The translations under genes and the position numbers were made by a program. 64,000 bases of DNA, taken from assembly GCF_004295125.1 (NCBI RefSeq), contig NZ_CP036170.1, positions 3,288,501 through 3,352,500 on the forward strand, in the 5' to 3' direction. The stretch comes from [Clostridium] scindens ATCC 35704 (GTDB taxonomy: Bacteria > Bacillota > Clostridia > Lachnospirales > Lachnospiraceae). A model generated the notes under the pieces. The model worked only from the letters and a program-made list of their open reading frames with translations. It was not told where the DNA came from and did no database searches. Positions 1-10,034 of this stretch are shown here, in pieces (the first letter of the stretch is position 1; each line of letters starts with the position of its first letter).

Positions 1-756
1 ACCATATTCGGAAAGCCCATGCGTCCCAACAGTTATGACATCAAAAAAGACATCGGGGTAGTCATGCAGAACGTGGCAGTCTTTGAACAGATGACCGTCC
101 GGGAGAACATCGACTACTTCTGCGGCCTGTACGTCAAAGACAAGGAAAAACGAAGAAGCCTGGTGGAGGAAGCCATCGCGTTTACCGGCCTGGAAGACTT
201 CGAGAAAATGAGGCCGAAGAAACTATCCGGCGGGCTCCTTCGCAGGCTGAATATTGCCTGCGGCATCGTGCACAAGCCTAAGCTTATCATCCTGGATGAG
301 CCTACCGTAGCCGTAGATCCCCAGAGCAGGAACAAGATCCTGGAAGGCATTATGGAACTGAACCGCCAGGGTTCTACCATCATCTACACTTCCCACTACA
401 TGGAAGAAGTAGAGCAGATCTGCTCCCGCATCGCCATCATTGACCACGGAAAGGTCCTCGCCACAGGAACGACGGAGGAATTAAAGAGGATGATCAAGAC
501 CGGGGAGACCATCACCATCGAGGCCATCTCGCTGACTGACTTGGAACTGGCCGAGATTCGCCAGCTGCCTCATGTATTCGATCTCTCTTACGAGGAGCAG
601 ATACTGAAGATACGCTTAAGCAGCGCCAAGCATAACCTGGTGCGCGTACTGGATTATCTGAAGGAAAACGACGTCTCCTTCGGCCGGGTATTCTCCGAAC
701 TCCCCACCTTGAATGACGTATTCCTTGAAATCACCGGCAAAGAGTTAAGAGATTAG
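1..756 (+). CDS. ABC transporter ATP-binding protein (5' truncated by window edge)
   Basis: Nucleotide-binding subunit of an ABC-2 type exporter; it would hydrolyse ATP to drive the two permeases encoded downstream. The reading frame is open from base 1, so the true start and the Walker A motif lie outside the window and an ATG at 19 is internal. Visible motifs are the Q-loop (VVMQN), the signature LSGG, Walker B (LIILDEPT), a D-loop (VDPQS) and the switch histidine in TSHYMEE. A C-terminal extension of about 90 residues after the core fold is usual for drug/NatA-like ATPases. The stop lies 10 bp before the next permease, whose ribosome site (AGGAGG) overlaps this end, so the three genes form one operon. 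The substrate cannot be told from sequence. Confidence 0.93.
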   Translation, partial: TIFGKPMRPNSYDIKKDIGVVMQNVAVFEQMTVRENIDYFCGLYVKDKEKRRSLVEEAIAFTGLEDFEKMRPKKLSGGLLRRLNIACGIVHKPKLIILDEPTVAVDPQSRNKILEGIMELNRQGSTIIYTSHYMEEVEQICSRIAIIDHGKVLATGTTEELKRMIKTGETITIEAISLTDLELAEIRQLPHVFDLSYEEQILKIRLSSAKHNLVRVLDYLKENDVSFGRVFSELPTLNDVFLEITGKELRD

Positions 757-766
757 GAGGCACGCT

Positions 767-1909
767 ATGCTACACTTACTGAAATACCGATTCATACAGA
801 CTGTAAGAGACTATCCCATCATGTTCTGGGCGCTGGCCTTTCCTCTGATCCTTGGAACCTTCTTCTACTTCTCTTTCGGCAGCGCCGGCCTTGATGGAAC
901 CGGAGACTACGAGTGGGATCCTATCAAGGTGGCCATAATCGAGGAAGACTTAAGTTCCAAGAATGCCGAATCTTTCCAGGCCTTCCTTGAGAAACTGGAG
1001 CCCGACACGCTGGACATCCAGGATATTTCTTCCGAATCTGACGCAATCAAAGCCTTGAAAGAAGAGACCATCCTTGGAATCTATTACGTAGACGATATCC
1101 CTTCTCTCTCCGTAGGGAAAAACGGGATCAATGAAAGCATCCTGTCTTCCCTTCTGAAAAATTATAACCAGAACGCGGCCATGATCCAGAAGATCGCAAT
1201 GACTCATCCTGAAAAGATGGGCGCGGCTATTGAGGCAATGAAGGATTATCATCCGGAGACCAGGAACGAATCCCTGGGCGGAAAAACGCTGGACCCTAAT
1301 GTGCAGTATTTCTTCGCATTGATTGCCTACGCGTGCCTCTCCGGAGCGTTTCTGGGCGTCCGCTCCAGCCTTGACAGCCAGGCCAACCTGTCTGCGCTTG
1401 GCGCCAGGCGCAGCATAACCCCTACCCATAAACTGAAGCTGATCCTGATAGACATGACGGTGCTGTTCATCATCCATTTCATTAACATCCTGGTTCTCAA
1501 CCTGTATCTTATAAAAGTGCTGGGAATCAGCCTTGGAGATAATATCGGCGCGCTGCTGGTCGTGGACTTCATGGGAAGCATGATCGGCGTAAGTTTAGGA
1601 ATCGCCTTCGGGTGCCTCGGCAAACTGTCTACGGATATGAAGCTGGGACTTACGGTCGCCATCACCTTGATTCCGGGATTCCTGGCTGGGCTGATGTTCG
1701 GCAATATGAAGAATATCATCGAACTTCACTGCCCAATCATCAACCGGCTGAATCCGGCCGCCGTATTAAGCGATGCCTTTTACTGCATGAGCGTATATAA
1801 TGACGCGCATCGCTTTGCAAGAAGCATCGGCATTCTTGCCATCATGAGCGCGCTGTTTCTGCTCATTGCATACCTGGGCATAAGGAGGGAACGATATGAC
1901 AGTATTTAA
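767..1909 (+). CDS. ABC-2 type transporter permease
   Basis: A 380-residue integral membrane protein with the ABC-2 permease plan: one N-terminal membrane segment (about residues 18-38), a long extracellular domain of about 140 residues, then five hydrophobic segments from about residue 180 to the C-terminus. It would form half of the exporter channel together with the next gene. It follows the ATPase gene by 10 bp, with AGGAGG upstream of the ATG. Its 3' end overlaps the next permease gene by 14 bp, consistent with translational coupling and a heterodimeric pore. Substrate unknown; NatB/YhgE-like or drug/lipid export are the usual family roles. Confidence 0.88.
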   Translation: MLHLLKYRFIQTVRDYPIMFWALAFPLILGTFFYFSFGSAGLDGTGDYEWDPIKVAIIEEDLSSKNAESFQAFLEKLEPDTLDIQDISSESDAIKALKEETILGIYYVDDIPSLSVGKNGINESILSSLLKNYNQNAAMIQKIAMTHPEKMGAAIEAMKDYHPETRNESLGGKTLDPNVQYFFALIAYACLSGAFLGVRSSLDSQANLSALGARRSITPTHKLKLILIDMTVLFIIHFINILVLNLYLIKVLGISLGDNIGALLVVDFMGSMIGVSLGIAFGCLGKLSTDMKLGLTVAITLIPGFLAGLMFGNMKNIIELHCPIINRLNPAAVLSDAFYCMSVYNDAHRFARSIGILAIMSALFLLIAYLGIRRERYDSI

Positions 1910-3056
1910 AGGTTTTATGACTATCACCAAACGCAATCTTAATATTTTATTCCTGTATATCGCCATCTTTCTGGCCATATGCTTTGCCATCCAGAAGATG
2001 GATGTCCAGAACACCGCCAAGTCCTACAGCATGGAAAGCCTAGATATCGCGGTCATCGACCGGGACGGCGGGGAACTGGCTAAGGGAATGGCCTCCTACC
2101 TGGAACAGTACCATACCATTAAAGACATGCCCGATGACAAGTCGGTCATCCAGGACCGCCTCTTCTACCGGGAAGTCAATTATGTAGTGACGATCCCGAA
2201 GGATTTTGAAAGCAGATGCCTGAATGGAACAGAGACGCTTCCCGTCATCAAGGTTCCCGGGAGCACTACCGGCTACTATGTAGACCAGCAGATCGACACC
2301 TTCCTGAATAACGTGCGGGTCCTGACTGCCAGCGGATTCTCTCTTCCCGAAGCCATTGCCGAAGTGAAGGAGAATGCAAAGGAGCCGGCGGACATAACGC
2401 TGATCGATAAGAATGGGCATGGGGGCCGACGGACGATGTACTCCTTCATGTACCAGTATATGCCTTATATCCTCCTGTCCATCCTGTGCTATTCCTTGAC
2501 CTATATCATGATCGCCTTTAATAAGCCGGATGTCAAAAGGCGGATGCTGTGTTCCGCCGTATCCGGCAAACGGCAGAACGCCCAGCTGATATTAGGCTAT
2601 GCGGTCATCGGCCTTGCAGTCTGGGTGTTGTGCAACATGCTTCCGGTTCTCATGTATGGAAAGGAATTTTTAAAGGATCCGCACCTGCCCCACTATCTGT
2701 TCAACAGTTTCCTGCTGATGCTGGTATCCCTTTCGATCTCATTCCTGGTGGGAAGCCTGGTACGCAAGGAGGAGATGATCAGCGCAGTGGTCAACGTAGT
2801 CTCCCTTGGCCTGTCCTTTATCAGCGGGGTGCTGGTAAGCCTGGAGGTGTTAAGCAAAGGAATCAAGACCGTTGCACGCTTCCTTCCGATCTATTGGTAT
2901 GAGACCGGCAACAACTTGATCGCCAACAACCACACGTTCAGCAGCACCCAGCTGAAATCCCTGTATACAGGGTACGTCATCCAGATTCTGTTCGCCCTGG
3001 CATTCTTATTCATAGCCCTGGTGATCATCCACAACCGGCGGCAAAGCGCGAATTAG
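1896..3056 (+). CDS. ABC-2 type transporter permease (second subunit)
   Basis: A 386-residue paralogue-like partner of the preceding permease with the same topology: a signal-anchor segment near residues 15-30, a large extracytoplasmic domain to about residue 180, then a block of membrane spans ending in a short positive tail (HNRRQSAN). The start lies inside the 3' end of the previous gene. This arrangement (ATPase plus two related permeases) is typical of heterodimeric ABC-2 exporters. A hairpin starting 10 bp after the stop ends the operon and is shared with the converging dnaJ gene. Confidence 0.87.
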   Translation: MTVFKGFMTITKRNLNILFLYIAIFLAICFAIQKMDVQNTAKSYSMESLDIAVIDRDGGELAKGMASYLEQYHTIKDMPDDKSVIQDRLFYREVNYVVTIPKDFESRCLNGTETLPVIKVPGSTTGYYVDQQIDTFLNNVRVLTASGFSLPEAIAEVKENAKEPADITLIDKNGHGGRRTMYSFMYQYMPYILLSILCYSLTYIMIAFNKPDVKRRMLCSAVSGKRQNAQLILGYAVIGLAVWVLCNMLPVLMYGKEFLKDPHLPHYLFNSFLLMLVSLSISFLVGSLVRKEEMISAVVNVVSLGLSFISGVLVSLEVLSKGIKTVARFLPIYWYETGNNLIANNHTFSSTQLKSLYTGYVIQILFALAFLFIALVIIHNRRQSAN

Positions 3057-3066
3057 CAAGAGAAAG

Positions 3067-3104
3067 AAGGAGCCTTTGATGAACTTAATCATCAAAGGCT
3101 TCCT
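3067..3104. terminator. Bidirectional terminator shared by ABC operon and dnaJ
   Basis: A 10-bp perfect stem (AGCCTTTGAT at 3071-3080 with ATCAAAGGCT at 3091-3100) is extended outward by AAGG/CCTT pairs past a one-base bulge, with a 10-nt loop. T-rich sequence follows on both strands. The dnaJ stop codon (3085-3087) lies in the loop, so the hairpin includes the end of that gene. Confidence 0.8.
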
Positions 3105-4275
3105 TTACTTTATCCATAAATCCTTTTTTCTTCTTGCCGCTCTTGGGCTCGGAATCGCTTTCAGACGCGGTTCCCAGCGTATTGCCGGTCAGCTCGTCAA
3201 ATCTTCGAAGCGCTTCTTTCGCCTCCTGGCTTAGATGTTCCGGGGTCTGGATTACCAATGTCACATAGTGATCGCCCCGTACCTGGGAATTGCGAAGGGA
3301 TGGAACCCCTTTTCCTTTCAGCCGCACTTTCGTATCCGTCTTCGTGCCTGGCTTCACATTATACAGAACTTCCCCGTCTACCGTCTTGATCCGGATATCC
3401 GCGCCGATCGCCGCCTGGGCAAATGAGATTGGCACAGTGGAGAAGATATGCATATCCTGGCGCTGGAATATCGGATGCCTGGATACGTTAACCTCTACCA
3501 GCAGATCCCCTCTTGGGCCGCCGTTTACGCCCGGTTCTCCTTTTTCGCGGATACGCACGCTCTGTCCATTGTCAATGCCGGCCGGTATCGTAACCGCAAT
3601 CTTCTTCTTATTGGATACATATCCCGTTCCACTGCAATCCGGACATTTTTCCCGAATGATCTTGCCGGTTCCGTGACAGTCCGGACAGGTCTGAACATTC
3701 TGCACAGTTCCAAAGAAGGACTGCTGCGTATATACTACCTGGCCTTTGCCTCCGCATTTTGGACAGGTTTCCGGGGAGGTTCCCGGCTTCGCGCCTGTGC
3801 CGCTGCACTTCGGGCATGGATCTTTTAAGATGACCTCGATCTCTTTCTCACAGCCGAATACTGCCTCTTCAAAAGTAATCCTTACGCTCTTGCGGATATT
3901 CATGCCCTTCATAGGGCCCTGGCCTGCACGGCCCCTGCGGCTGCCGCCGCCGAACAGGTCGCCGAATATGTCGCCAAATATATCGCTGAAGTCCGCCCCG
4001 CCAAAATCAAATCCGCCGAATCCGCCGGCGCCTCCAGCGCCTCCTTCAAAGGCAGCATGGCCGAACTGGTCGTACTGGCGCCGTTTCTCCGGGTCACTCA
4101 AGACTGCATAGGCTTCGGACGCTTCTTTGAACTTCTTCTCTGCTTCAGCGTCTCCGGGATTCATATCAGGATGGTATTTCTTGGCAACCTGTCTGTATGC
4201 TTTTTTTAATGTGGCGTCGTCGGCATCTCTGCTGACGCCAAGCACTTCATAGTAATCTCTCTTTGATTCTGCCAT
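3085..4275 (-). CDS. dnaJ: Chaperone DnaJ (Hsp40)
   Basis: Co-chaperone that delivers unfolded proteins to DnaK and stimulates its ATPase. The 396-residue protein has the full type I layout: a J domain with the HPD tripeptide at residues 35-37, a Gly/Phe-rich linker (about 75-115), four CxxCxGxG zinc motifs ([32 protein letters not shown]) and C-terminal substrate-binding domains. A lysine-rich tail (GKKKKGF) ends it. It is the last gene of hrcA-grpE-dnaK-dnaJ, 101 bp after dnaK. That gap holds a large hairpin, and the gene ends inside a terminator. Expression should follow HrcA/CIRCE control. Confidence 0.98.
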   Translation of the reverse strand: MAESKRDYYEVLGVSRDADDATLKKAYRQVAKKYHPDMNPGDAEAEKKFKEASEAYAVLSDPEKRRQYDQFGHAAFEGGAGGAGGFGGFDFGGADFSDIFGDIFGDLFGGGSRRGRAGQGPMKGMNIRKSVRITFEEAVFGCEKEIEVILKDPCPKCSGTGAKPGTSPETCPKCGGKGQVVYTQQSFFGTVQNVQTCPDCHGTGKIIREKCPDCSGTGYVSNKKKIAVTIPAGIDNGQSVRIREKGEPGVNGGPRGDLLVEVNVSRHPIFQRQDMHIFSTVPISFAQAAIGADIRIKTVDGEVLYNVKPGTKTDTKVRLKGKGVPSLRNSQVRGDHYVTLVIQTPEHLSQEAKEALRRFDELTGNTLGTASESDSEPKSGKKKKGFMDKVKEAFDD

Positions 4276-4307
4276 CTTTTATCCCTTTCTTTCATGTACA
4301 TAAGGAA

Positions 4308-4360
4308 GTTCCGCGAGACTAAGCTTAAGAATATATAATCTCGCTTGAGTTTCGCGGAAC
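4308..4360 (-). promoter_or_regulatory. Intergenic stem-loop between dnaK and dnaJ
   Basis: A 9-bp perfect outer stem (GTTCCGCGA at 4308-4316 with TCGCGGAAC at 4352-4360) continues inward through imperfect pairing (AAGC/GCTT with a bulge) around an AT-rich loop. No T-run follows on the minus strand, so a simple terminator is unlikely. An mRNA processing or stability element that sets the dnaK:dnaJ ratio is inferred. Confidence 0.5.
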
Positions 4361-4376
4361 AGTATTCGCACTGGGC

Positions 4377-6287
<1,911 letters not shown>

Positions 6288-6302
6288 CTAAATTATCTGG
6301 AA

Positions 6303-7025
6303 TTAGTTTGCTACTTTTACCATGCTGTGCCTCACTACGGAGTCACGGTACATATAACCTTTCTGGAATTCCTCGGCTATGATATTCTCGCCAAAGTTCT
6401 CATCTTCCACATGCATCACTGCATTGTGGAGATTCGGGTCAAATTCTTTGCCTACCGCTTCGATCGGCTTAACGCCCAATTCTCCCAGCACGGTCATTAA
6501 CTGCTTATACACCATCTCCATTCCCTGGATAAATGGGTCTTCCTTGTCTTCTTCCTTGACAGCGTCAAGCCCTCGCTCAAAGTTGTCGACTACCGGAAGC
6601 ATCTTTTCTATGATATCTTTCGCTCCTATCTCGTACATCTGGGATTTCTCCTTTTCCGTACGCTTGCGGAAGTTATCAAACTCTGCCATTTGACGAGTGA
6701 GCCTGTCAGTCAGTTCCTCAATCTTCTCGTCCTTTTTATCTTTCTTATTCTTCTTGCCAAATAACTTCTTGCCGGATTTTTTATCTTCGTCTTCCTCATC
6801 CGGCTCTTCTTCCTCATCCGGCTCTTGTTCCTCATCCGGCTCTTCTTCCTCGTTATCGGAGACCTCTTCGTCTTCGGAAGCCTCTTTGGCGTTCTCTTCT
6901 TCTGCCTGATCTTCCCCGGGCTCGCCTTCCGGCAGTTCCCCGGCCGACTTTTTGGCTTCTTCCACAGCCTCTTTTACCATTTCTTCCTGGCTCTTTTCCT
7001 GATTATTCTCCAAGGGTTCTTCCAC
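6303..7025 (-). CDS. grpE: Nucleotide exchange factor GrpE
   Basis: Releases ADP from DnaK. The C-terminal 150 residues match GrpE: a long coiled coil (about 105-150), then the beta-wing domain with the typical PxxHNAV-type segment (NLHNAVMHVED) and a VRHSMVKVA end. The first 90 or so residues are an extreme acidic, low-complexity extension carrying three tandem EPDEE-type repeats, longer than in most GrpE proteins. The start is uncertain. GTG at 7025 gives the listed length, but an SD-like AAAGGTGG directly before a TTG at 7013 makes that an equally good start. It follows hrcA by 5 bp. Confidence 0.95.
   Translation of the reverse strand: MEEPLENNQEKSQEEMVKEAVEEAKKSAGELPEGEPGEDQAEEENAKEASEDEEVSDNEEEEPDEEQEPDEEEEPDEEDEDKKSGKKLFGKKNKKDKKDEKIEELTDRLTRQMAEFDNFRKRTEKEKSQMYEIGAKDIIEKMLPVVDNFERGLDAVKEEDKEDPFIQGMEMVYKQLMTVLGELGVKPIEAVGKEFDPNLHNAVMHVEDENFGENIIAEEFQKGYMYRDSVVRHSMVKVAN
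6791..6844 (-). repeat. Three 18-bp tandem repeats inside grpE
   Basis: Three copies of an 18-bp unit (CTTCCTCATCCGGCTCTT on the plus strand) occupy 6791-6808, 6809-6826 and 6827-6844; the third differs only at its first base. Each encodes six acidic residues of the EPDEE(E/Q) type in GrpE. Perfect tandem repeats like this are prone to slippage, so repeat number may vary between strains. Confidence 0.9.
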
Positions 7026-7030
7026 CTTTC

Positions 7031-8074
7031 CTATTCTTTTCTATGAAACATTTCATCCAATTCGCTTTGCAGCCGCTTCATGGATTTTAATACATGCTCA
7101 TAATCCATTCTCTTTGGCCCGATAATACCTATGGTTCCCTTCATGCCGTCGCCTAATTCATAAGTGGCGGTGACAACGCTGCAATCCTTCATGGTCTTGA
7201 CCGGCGTCTCATCACCGATGTAAACCTGAATGCCAGTATTATCTTCCTGCGATAACGTCTGCGTTACCAACTCGCTAAGCTGCTGCTTTTCCTCAAAGGC
7301 GCTGATAATCTCCTGGGCGCTTTGATTATCGCTGAGTTCCGGATACTTGAAGATGTTCGTGGCTCCGCTTGTATAGATCTGCATATCATCATCCACCTGG
7401 ATGACATCCGCCACCGCATCCAGAACGTTTCCAACCACCTCGCTGTGTATGCCTGCCTGCTCCTTCAGCCTTGCGATCAATCCAAGATTGATTTCCTCGA
7501 TAGACATGCCATTCAGCGTCGTGTTCAAAAGCATATTCAATTTCAACAGATTCTCATTGCTGATTGGCTCGTCAATGTCAATAATCTTATTCTTGATTAC
7601 ATTGCCTCCAAGCACGATTACCGCGATGATCTGCTCATCGTCTACCATGGACAGCTGAATGAACTTAAGTTTGTTCTCATTGTTCATGGGCGTAGATACC
7701 ATCGTTGCATAATTCGTACTGTTAGCCAGGACCTTTGCTGCCTGTCTTAGAAGTTGATCCATCTTATCTGCCTTATCCAGCATCTGTTCCTGCATCTCGC
7801 TCAGTTCCTGTTCTTTTTCTTCCATCAGCATATCTACATAGAGTCTGTAGCCTTTATCCGAAGGAATGCGTCCGGCCGACGTGTGAGGCTGCATGATATA
7901 GCCCATCTCTTCCAAGTCCGCCATCTCGTTACGGATGGTTGCAGAACTTAAGTTCAGATCCGTATACTTCGATATGGTTCTGGAACCAACCGGCTCGCCT
8001 GTCTCCAGATAGTTCTGGATAATCGCATGAAGGATCTTAAGCTTGCGGTCACTAAGTCCATGTTCTGATACCAT
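7031..8074 (-). CDS. hrcA: Heat-inducible transcription repressor HrcA
   Basis: Repressor of class I heat-shock genes that binds CIRCE and needs GroEL to stay active. The 347-residue protein has an N-terminal winged helix (about 5-75, with SSATIRNEMADLEEMGY as the recognition region) followed by the GAF-like dimer domain. The ATG at 8074 is preceded by AGGAGGAGG. It is the first gene of the operon and lies directly behind a CIRCE operator, so it should repress itself together with grpE, dnaK and dnaJ. Confidence 0.98.
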   Translation of the reverse strand: MVSEHGLSDRKLKILHAIIQNYLETGEPVGSRTISKYTDLNLSSATIRNEMADLEEMGYIMQPHTSAGRIPSDKGYRLYVDMLMEEKEQELSEMQEQMLDKADKMDQLLRQAAKVLANSTNYATMVSTPMNNENKLKFIQLSMVDDEQIIAVIVLGGNVIKNKIIDIDEPISNENLLKLNMLLNTTLNGMSIEEINLGLIARLKEQAGIHSEVVGNVLDAVADVIQVDDDMQIYTSGATNIFKYPELSDNQSAQEIISAFEEKQQLSELVTQTLSQEDNTGIQVYIGDETPVKTMKDCSVVTATYELGDGMKGTIGIIGPKRMDYEHVLKSMKRLQSELDEMFHRKE

Positions 8075-8101
8075 CTATCCTCCTCCTTTCGGATTTTGCT
8101 G

Positions 8102-8128
8102 TTAGCACTCTACATTTTCGAGTGCTAA
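8102..8128 (-). promoter_or_regulatory. CIRCE operator (HrcA binding site)
   Basis: A perfect CIRCE inverted repeat: TTAGCACTC at 8102-8110, a 9-nt spacer, then GAGTGCTAA at 8120-8128. It lies between the hrcA start and its promoter, in the initially transcribed region. Confidence 0.97.
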
Positions 8129-8142
8129 CATCTTCGATTATT

Positions 8143-8171
8143 AATTTAGCACTCCCTTTTTCTTTTGTCAA
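8143..8171 (-). promoter_or_regulatory. hrcA operon sigma-A promoter with an extra CIRCE half-site
   Basis: On the minus strand, TTGACA (8166-8171) and TAAATT (8143-8148) are separated by exactly 17 bp. A third copy of the CIRCE arm (GAGTGCTAA on the minus strand, 8146-8154) covers the end of the spacer and overlaps the -10 hexamer. The full CIRCE element begins about 15 bp downstream of the -10. Confidence 0.85.
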
Positions 8172-8177
8172 CACTAT

Positions 8178-8420
8178 TTATACAATTTTTATAACTAACT
8201 CCTGGCTGAGTTCGTTTCCATAGATGACCTGGGGAATTCCCACCTCATTTTGCGCGGCATTCAGAATCTCCCGAAAGCGCGCCCCATCCTTCCCGCCCGC
8301 GGGCAGATGGATTGCAGATACCCGGCGCGCTCCCAGCGAATGTCCGTACAGATGCAAGTGTCTCCCAAACGGATCAGAACCCCTGCATTGTCTACCTGCC
8401 GGATTAAGATATCTCTGCAA
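8178..8420 (-). pseudogene. Possible decayed gene remnant (MBL-fold-like?) downstream of lplA
   Basis: A 243-base stretch shows protein-like sequence split over two frames. One frame, open through the end of lplA, reads QVDNAGVLIRLGDTCICTD, which looks like the first two strands of a metallo-beta-lactamase fold. The neighbouring frame (80 residues, ending GIPQVIYGNELSQELVIKIV) resembles the C-terminal end of such a protein (AIHLPAGG, then a helix). No metal-binding HxHxDH motif is present and no ribosome site precedes either part. I infer an internally deleted, frameshifted relic. It could also be chance coding potential in GC-rich DNA. Confidence 0.25.
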
Positions 8421-9387
8421 TCCAATCGATTACCTCCTTCACCTGCTTCTGCCTTTCTATGGCGGATTCTCCTTCTGCCGCGTCCGTGGCGGCGTCTGAC
8501 AGATCATAACGCCTGCCTCTGAATGCCTTCTCGATCGCCTGCGGCAGGCCTATGTCCAATGCATCCGTATATACCTTTATCTCCTTGATGACGAGGTTTT
8601 CCAAGTGCATCTGAATCTCTACTTCTCCCCAGCCGAACCGTTTCTGGTGGATGATCTCGCACGCCGGAGACTGTCCATATACCCATTCCCAGGAACAATA
8701 GGATTCATAGATCTGCCGGATCTTCTCTTGATCCTCCCTGCTTAATTTCAGAATCTGCGCCGTACCATATTCCTTCTGGAAACTTTCCGCCATCTGCTCC
8801 ATAATTCCCTGTGTCGTGATTTCCTGGTTCAAGTCCCTTAGGTTGCACACCCTGGATCTGACGGAATCGACGCCTTTCGCCTTCATTTTCTCTTTAGATG
8901 GCGTCAGATAGCGGGTCATCCTCTCCTTGTCCACGTCCACCATCAGCGTTCCGTGCTGCACATTGCAGCTGGCCGTCTTAGAATACGCATTGCCGGAAAA
9001 TTTAAGTCCTTCCTTGGTCAGTATATCATTCCGGCCGGAAGCCTGCGTCTCAATTCCGTAGAATCCGCACGCATCCGCGATGATCCCGGACTGTCTTTTC
9101 AAGTCATACATCTCTGGAGACGCAAGAAATGTGAAGCAGACATTTCCCATATCCTGGTAGACCGCACCACCCCCCGTCGTCCGACGGGCCACATAGCCGC
9201 CTTCCTCTTCCAGAAGCCTGGCTCTGCATTCTTTCAGGATATTCTGATTCTTTCCTATTACTACAGTATGCTCATTCTGCCACAGGTACAAAATGACATC
9301 CCCTTCTTTTACCAATGTCTGCAAGTGGGCTTCCACTGCCAGATTGTATCTTGGATCATTCGATTCTGCCCATATGATGTAATTCAT
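8404..9387 (-). CDS. lplA: Lipoate-protein ligase A
   Basis: Attaches free lipoate, via lipoyl-AMP, to lysines of lipoyl domains such as GcvH or 2-oxoacid dehydrogenase E2. The 327-residue protein has the family motif RRTTGGGAVYQD, the catalytic-lysine region (KFSGNAYSKT) and a C-terminal accessory domain with the FGWGEVE segment. I chose the ATG at 9387 (MNYIIWAES) because AGGAGGG lies at the right distance; an in-frame start five codons upstream lacks one. It seems to be a single gene. The C-terminal 20 residues are low-complexity (AATDAAEGESA). Confidence 0.95.
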   Translation of the reverse strand: MNYIIWAESNDPRYNLAVEAHLQTLVKEGDVILYLWQNEHTVVIGKNQNILKECRARLLEEEGGYVARRTTGGGAVYQDMGNVCFTFLASPEMYDLKRQSGIIADACGFYGIETQASGRNDILTKEGLKFSGNAYSKTASCNVQHGTLMVDVDKERMTRYLTPSKEKMKAKGVDSVRSRVCNLRDLNQEITTQGIMEQMAESFQKEYGTAQILKLSREDQEKIRQIYESYCSWEWVYGQSPACEIIHQKRFGWGEVEIQMHLENLVIKEIKVYTDALDIGLPQAIEKAFRGRRYDLSDAATDAAEGESAIERQKQVKEVIDWIAEIS

Positions 9388-9474
9388 ATTTTCCCTCCTC
9401 ATTATTATATATAAATGCTGTCCTTATTGCTCTTCACCAGCCCTTTCTCCAATTGTATAACAGCATTATAGTAC

Positions 9475-9512
9475 AGGTAAAAACAGCACAATGTCCATGC
9501 ATTGTGCTGTTT
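9475..9512 (-). terminator. Intrinsic terminator of the 97-residue protein gene
   Basis: A 13-bp perfect stem (AAACAGCACAATG at 9481-9493 with CATTGTGCTGTTT at 9500-9512) with a 6-nt loop, followed by TTTTT on the minus strand. It lies 64 bp past the stop of the gene at 9576-9869. I see nothing else in 9388-9575. Confidence 0.9.
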
Positions 9513-9575
9513 GACTGATAAAACTGCAATATTATGTGATTTTCATTTAGGCCTTCGCATCATTGTGCAACGGCG

Positions 9576-9869
9576 CTAGCTTAATTCGACTTTCTGCGCT
9601 TCTTCCGGCTTAAAATCATTCTCCAAGTCATAGATGTTGTGCCCTGTAGATTCACTGAGCACTCTGCCTTCCAGAGAATAGCAGCGGATGAATCTCTTTC
9701 CGTCCACGCTTGACCAGTGCTCCACGTCCCAACTCATGTATCCGTCCTCGTCGCTTTTCTTTTCTTTCAGATACAGATCCACTTGGCGTCCGTCCTTCAT
9801 CTGCTGAATCAGTCCCTTGGTTCCGTCCACTTCCACTTCTACCTTATTTACTTTGTCATAAATCTTCAT
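9576..9869 (-). CDS. Conserved hypothetical protein, 97 residues
   Basis: I do not recognise a named family. It is a small soluble protein with an even mix of charged residues, predicted mostly beta (IYDKVNKVEVEVDG, QVDLYLKEKK, WDVEHWSS, FIRCYSLEG), without a signal peptide, membrane span or cysteine pair. It ends in an acidic tail. An AGGGAATG-type ribosome site precedes the ATG and a strong terminator follows, so it is a monocistronic, probably real gene. Function unknown. Confidence 0.75.
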   Translation of the reverse strand: MKIYDKVNKVEVEVDGTKGLIQQMKDGRQVDLYLKEKKSDEDGYMSWDVEHWSSVDGKRFIRCYSLEGRVLSESTGHNIYDLENDFKPEEAQKVELS

Positions 9870-9954
9870 AGCATTCCCTCCGCTAATCTCATATTAACTT
9901 ACGGTATGATTATACCTTTAATAAGAGGAAAAAACAATACTTGTGAATCCGCTC

Positions 9955-9983
9955 TTGACAAATCGCTTTTTCTATCGTATTAT
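9955..9983 (+). promoter_or_regulatory. Promoter of the second ABC exporter operon
   Basis: TTGACA (9955-9960) and TATTAT (9978-9983) with 17-bp spacing, about 50 bp upstream of the ATPase start. Confidence 0.8.
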
Positions 9984-10019
9984 TGTACTAAGTTTATAAT
10001 ACAGTAATACATTAGTACA
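9984..10019 (+). promoter_or_regulatory. Inverted repeat directly after the -10 (candidate operator)
   Basis: An 8-bp perfect inverted repeat, TGTACTAA (9984-9991) and TTAGTACA (10012-10019), with a 20-nt spacer, occupies the start of the transcript. GTAC-containing repeats of this sort are used by GntR/YtrA-type repressors of ABC exporters, but no such regulator is encoded here. Confidence 0.5.
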
Positions 10020-10034
10020 GAAGGAGGCAATCTC

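Noticed and set aside
6825-7046. Hydrophobic plus-strand open frame of 73 codons (possible small membrane protein)
   Set aside because: Antisense to the GAA/GAG-rich acidic tail of grpE; the complement of Glu codons gives Phe/Leu automatically.
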